NCBI RefSeq assembly: GCF_024734895.1
Contig: NZ_CP091430.1
Span: 1,087,001-1,151,000, forward strand
DNA: 64,000 bases
Direction of reading: 5' to 3'
Origin: Paenibacillus spongiae
Lineage (GTDB): Bacteria; Bacillota; Bacilli; Paenibacillales; Paenibacillaceae
Part shown: positions 62,396-64,000 of the stretch, in pieces
How positions within the stretch are numbered: the first letter of the stretch is position 1
Layout of the letters: each line of letters opens with the position of its first letter
Translations under genes and position numbers: made by a program
The notes under the pieces: generated by a model
Told to the model about the DNA's origin: nothing
The model's database searches: none
The model's input: the letters and a program-made list of their open reading frames with translations, nothing else

Positions 62396-63211
62396 TCAGT
62401 GGCGGGGGTAACGGGCCTTCTTAAACGTTCTCCCTTTAGGAATAGAAAGCGATGAATTAGGTTTCCTGTATTGCGGCAGTTTATTTCCTAGTCTTTTCGG
62501 CGGCTTCAGCGACCCGGATGGACAAAGCTGGAGCAGGTTGCTGTTTCTGGCTGTTGCGCATTGATTGGCTGTTAGTTGAGTGGATTCAGGAAACGAAATT
62601 GGATTCATTAAGTTGCTCCGATTGAGCACATGGGGAAGACCTAATACATGACCTATTTCATGAGCTAGAGTTTGTATTGTTGCACCGTTCGAAACGACGA
62701 CGGCTACGCCGTTAGGCGTAAAAAAGGGCGCGCACCCTACCGTAACGCCAGCACCACTGCCGACCAATGGCCCGGCGACATAGTAGATGGCAATATCTCT
62801 AGTAAAGCTGCCGGGTCTAAACGCTAACCACGCACGAAAATAAGGATGGAGATCTTCGTATGGAGGACCGCAAAGAAATGCTCCGGGATTCACTATAGGA
62901 CCGCCAAGACGCCTAAAAACGGGAGTTCCATTCGCATTGAAAAAACGAAACCTGAAGGTAATCCCGCACCCTCTATATAGGTTAATCAGCGTTCTCAAGT
63001 GCGTAATAAAGGTAGTTTGGGTTAACGTTGATCCTGGCGCAACATATACGGATAATACCAAGCAACGAACAAATTGTTGCGCTGGCGTTACTTTTTTTTG
63101 ACCGCCTGCTTCGCATCCGCAATTCGTGTCCAACCGTTTCCGTGCTGTAGGCATACTTTTTCGACCGCCAACGATCGAGCCAATCCGTTTCTGTTTCAAC
63201 TTATCGATCAT
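62396..63211 (-). CDS. Metzincin-type zinc metalloprotease
   Basis: 271 aa. Zinc motif HEIGHVLGLPH (about residues 192-202; three His ligands and catalytic Glu) followed 9 residues later by a Met-turn-like NLMNP, the metzincin pattern. The N-terminus is basic and polar (KLKQKRIGSIVGGRKSMPTARKR), with no signal peptide. A basic tail (PKRLGNKLPQYRKPNSSLSIPKGRTFKKARYPRH) ends it. ATG 63211 follows GGTGGTGAGATA. Adjacent to the prophage but outside attR. Confidence 0.78.
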   Translation of the reverse strand: MIDKLKQKRIGSIVGGRKSMPTARKRLDTNCGCEAGGQKKVTPAQQFVRCLVLSVYVAPGSTLTQTTFITHLRTLINLYRGCGITFRFRFFNANGTPVFRRLGGPIVNPGAFLCGPPYEDLHPYFRAWLAFRPGSFTRDIAIYYVAGPLVGSGAGVTVGCAPFFTPNGVAVVVSNGATIQTLAHEIGHVLGLPHVLNRSNLMNPISFPESTQLTANQCATARNSNLLQLCPSGSLKPPKRLGNKLPQYRKPNSSLSIPKGRTFKKARYPRH

Positions 63212-63425
63212 TATCTCACCACCTGTAATAAGATGAGATAATATATTCATAGATTCCTAGTGAGGCTTGTACGCTTGTCAGTATCAATAGTAATGAACTG
63301 CCCAATGTTGCCGGCGCGGAACCGAGCCAGCTGTGCCGGAGGAGGTGCCAAAGCCGTACATGCCGGACCAGAGCTATGCCAAATTTATTTCTAATAGCAG
63401 CAAGAAGATGAATGGCATTGCACAT

Positions 63426-63449
63426 GAAAAAACCGGCCTTTCGGCCGGT
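63426..63449 (-). terminator. Rho-independent terminator
   Basis: On the minus strand, ACCGGCC-GAAA-GGCCGGT followed by TTTTTT. It ends the AHSA1-type gene. Confidence 0.85.
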
Positions 63450-63481
63450 CCGCGATCTCGTGGAAAAAGGTACTCAGCTTC

Positions 63482-63952
63482 TCAGACAGACATCTTCTTC
63501 AAACACGCTTCGAGCCGGTCAAGATTTTGCTCGTTGGCTGGAACTGCGATTTTCTTGATGGCATTGAATACGGCAGCGTTTTCGAAAAGCTGGCGCCAAG
63601 TCAGTCTGGTTTTGCCGCCAAGATCCTCGAAGGTTGCCGTGAGCTGATAATGGGGTGCGCAAAGATGCCGCAGCACGATCCGTTCAGGCCCAATTTCGAC
63701 AAATTCGCTTTTATTGGGATAATCGACTCCGTTCGGTCCGTGCATCACAAACTCCCATATCCCTCCCGGCCTGAAATCAAATTCGTGAAAAGTGTTCGTA
63801 AACCCGTTCGGACCCCACCACTGCGCTAAATGCTCTGGTTTTGACCAGGCTTCGTAAACGAGAGCAGGGGATGCATTCACCACCCGCGTTGTTACCAATT
63901 CGTATTCTTCCGCTGCGCTGATTTCGTTATTTGCCGCACGGTTTTCTGTCAT
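63482..63952 (-). CDS. SRPBCC/AHSA1 domain protein
   Basis: 156 aa. Activator-of-Hsp90-homology (START-like) fold: VVNASPALVYEAWSKPEHLAQWWGPNGFTNTFHEFDFRPGGIWEFVMHGPNGVDYPN, the standard signature, and LTATFEDLGGKTRLTWRQLF. Ligand unknown. SD GGAGGAACGGAC. A monocistronic gene with its own terminator. Confidence 0.92.
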   Translation of the reverse strand: MTENRAANNEISAAEEYELVTTRVVNASPALVYEAWSKPEHLAQWWGPNGFTNTFHEFDFRPGGIWEFVMHGPNGVDYPNKSEFVEIGPERIVLRHLCAPHYQLTATFEDLGGKTRLTWRQLFENAAVFNAIKKIAVPANEQNLDRLEACLKKMSV

Positions 63953-64000
63953 GTCCGTTCCTCCTCTGCATGTTAAAGCAGTTTAGGCGATCTCCAGCTG

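Overview
The window looks like a chromosomal segment of a spore-forming Firmicute of the Paenibacillaceae (Paenibacillus or a close relative) carrying an integrated ~40.4 kb prophage. The host call rests on a gene block ordered like the Bacillus subtilis ydiA-groEL region (thiL-tsaE-tsaB-rimI-tsaD, ABC-F, moaC, tatA-tatC, groES-groEL), moderately high GC, strong GGAGG ribosome binding sites, a CIRCE element and T-box leaders. It is inferred from gene content and order; no database search was possible.

Host part, left (1-21835). A BNR-like beta-propeller exoprotein, a Ku end-joining protein, a small acidic protein and a YitT-type membrane protein precede the thiL-tsaE-tsaB-rimI-tsaD operon, which covers thiamine diphosphate synthesis, the tRNA t6A machinery and an acetyltransferase. 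Two tandem leucine-specific T-box riboswitches then lead into leuA, followed by a methyltransferase. A 280-bp cluster of DnaA boxes lies in the next intergenic gap. After it come an ABC-F ATPase (reverse strand), 5-formyltetrahydrofolate cyclo-ligase, three molybdenum-cofactor genes, tatA-tatC, a decayed GyrI-like gene and the HrcA/CIRCE-controlled groES-groEL operon.

Prophage (21818-62208). A 19-bp direct repeat marks integration at the 3' end of groEL. The left copy rebuilds the GroEL Gly-Gly-Met tail and stop codon, and a phage palindrome supplies a new terminator. TTGGTCAT repeats near both ends look like integrase arm sites. From left to right the element holds: integrase; a 27-aa holin-like type I toxin; a leftward lysogeny operon (LexA-like autocleavable repressor plus two unknown genes) facing a Cro-like gene across repeated operators; an antirepressor; about 35 early genes, many under 80 codons, including an ERF recombinase, a replisome organiser, a DnaC-like loader, YopX, an HNH-AP2 endonuclease and RusA; an ArpU-like late regulator; a putative structured RNA; and the virion genes.

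The virion module is terminase, an inserted beta-propeller protein, portal, scaffold, an N4-gp56-type capsid protein, adaptor and nozzle-like proteins, small appendage proteins, and two large internal or ejection-type proteins with a glucosaminidase between them. I see no tail tube, sheath or conventional tape measure, so the virion is probably short-tailed (podovirus-like), which is uncommon for a temperate phage of a Gram-positive host. Lysis genes (membrane proteins and an amidase) follow. The right end carries cargo: a DUF3800 gene with its own promoter and an XRE / membrane protein / FtsK-like / replication-relaxation module.

Host part, right (62209-64000). The displaced native groEL terminator, a metzincin-type zinc protease and an AHSA1/SRPBCC protein.

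The observations most worth a second look are a candidate -1 ribosomal frameshift joining a virion protein to the glucosaminidase, the structured RNA before the late genes, the DnaA-box cluster, the beta-propeller gene between terminase and portal, and the two unknown genes cotranscribed with the repressor.
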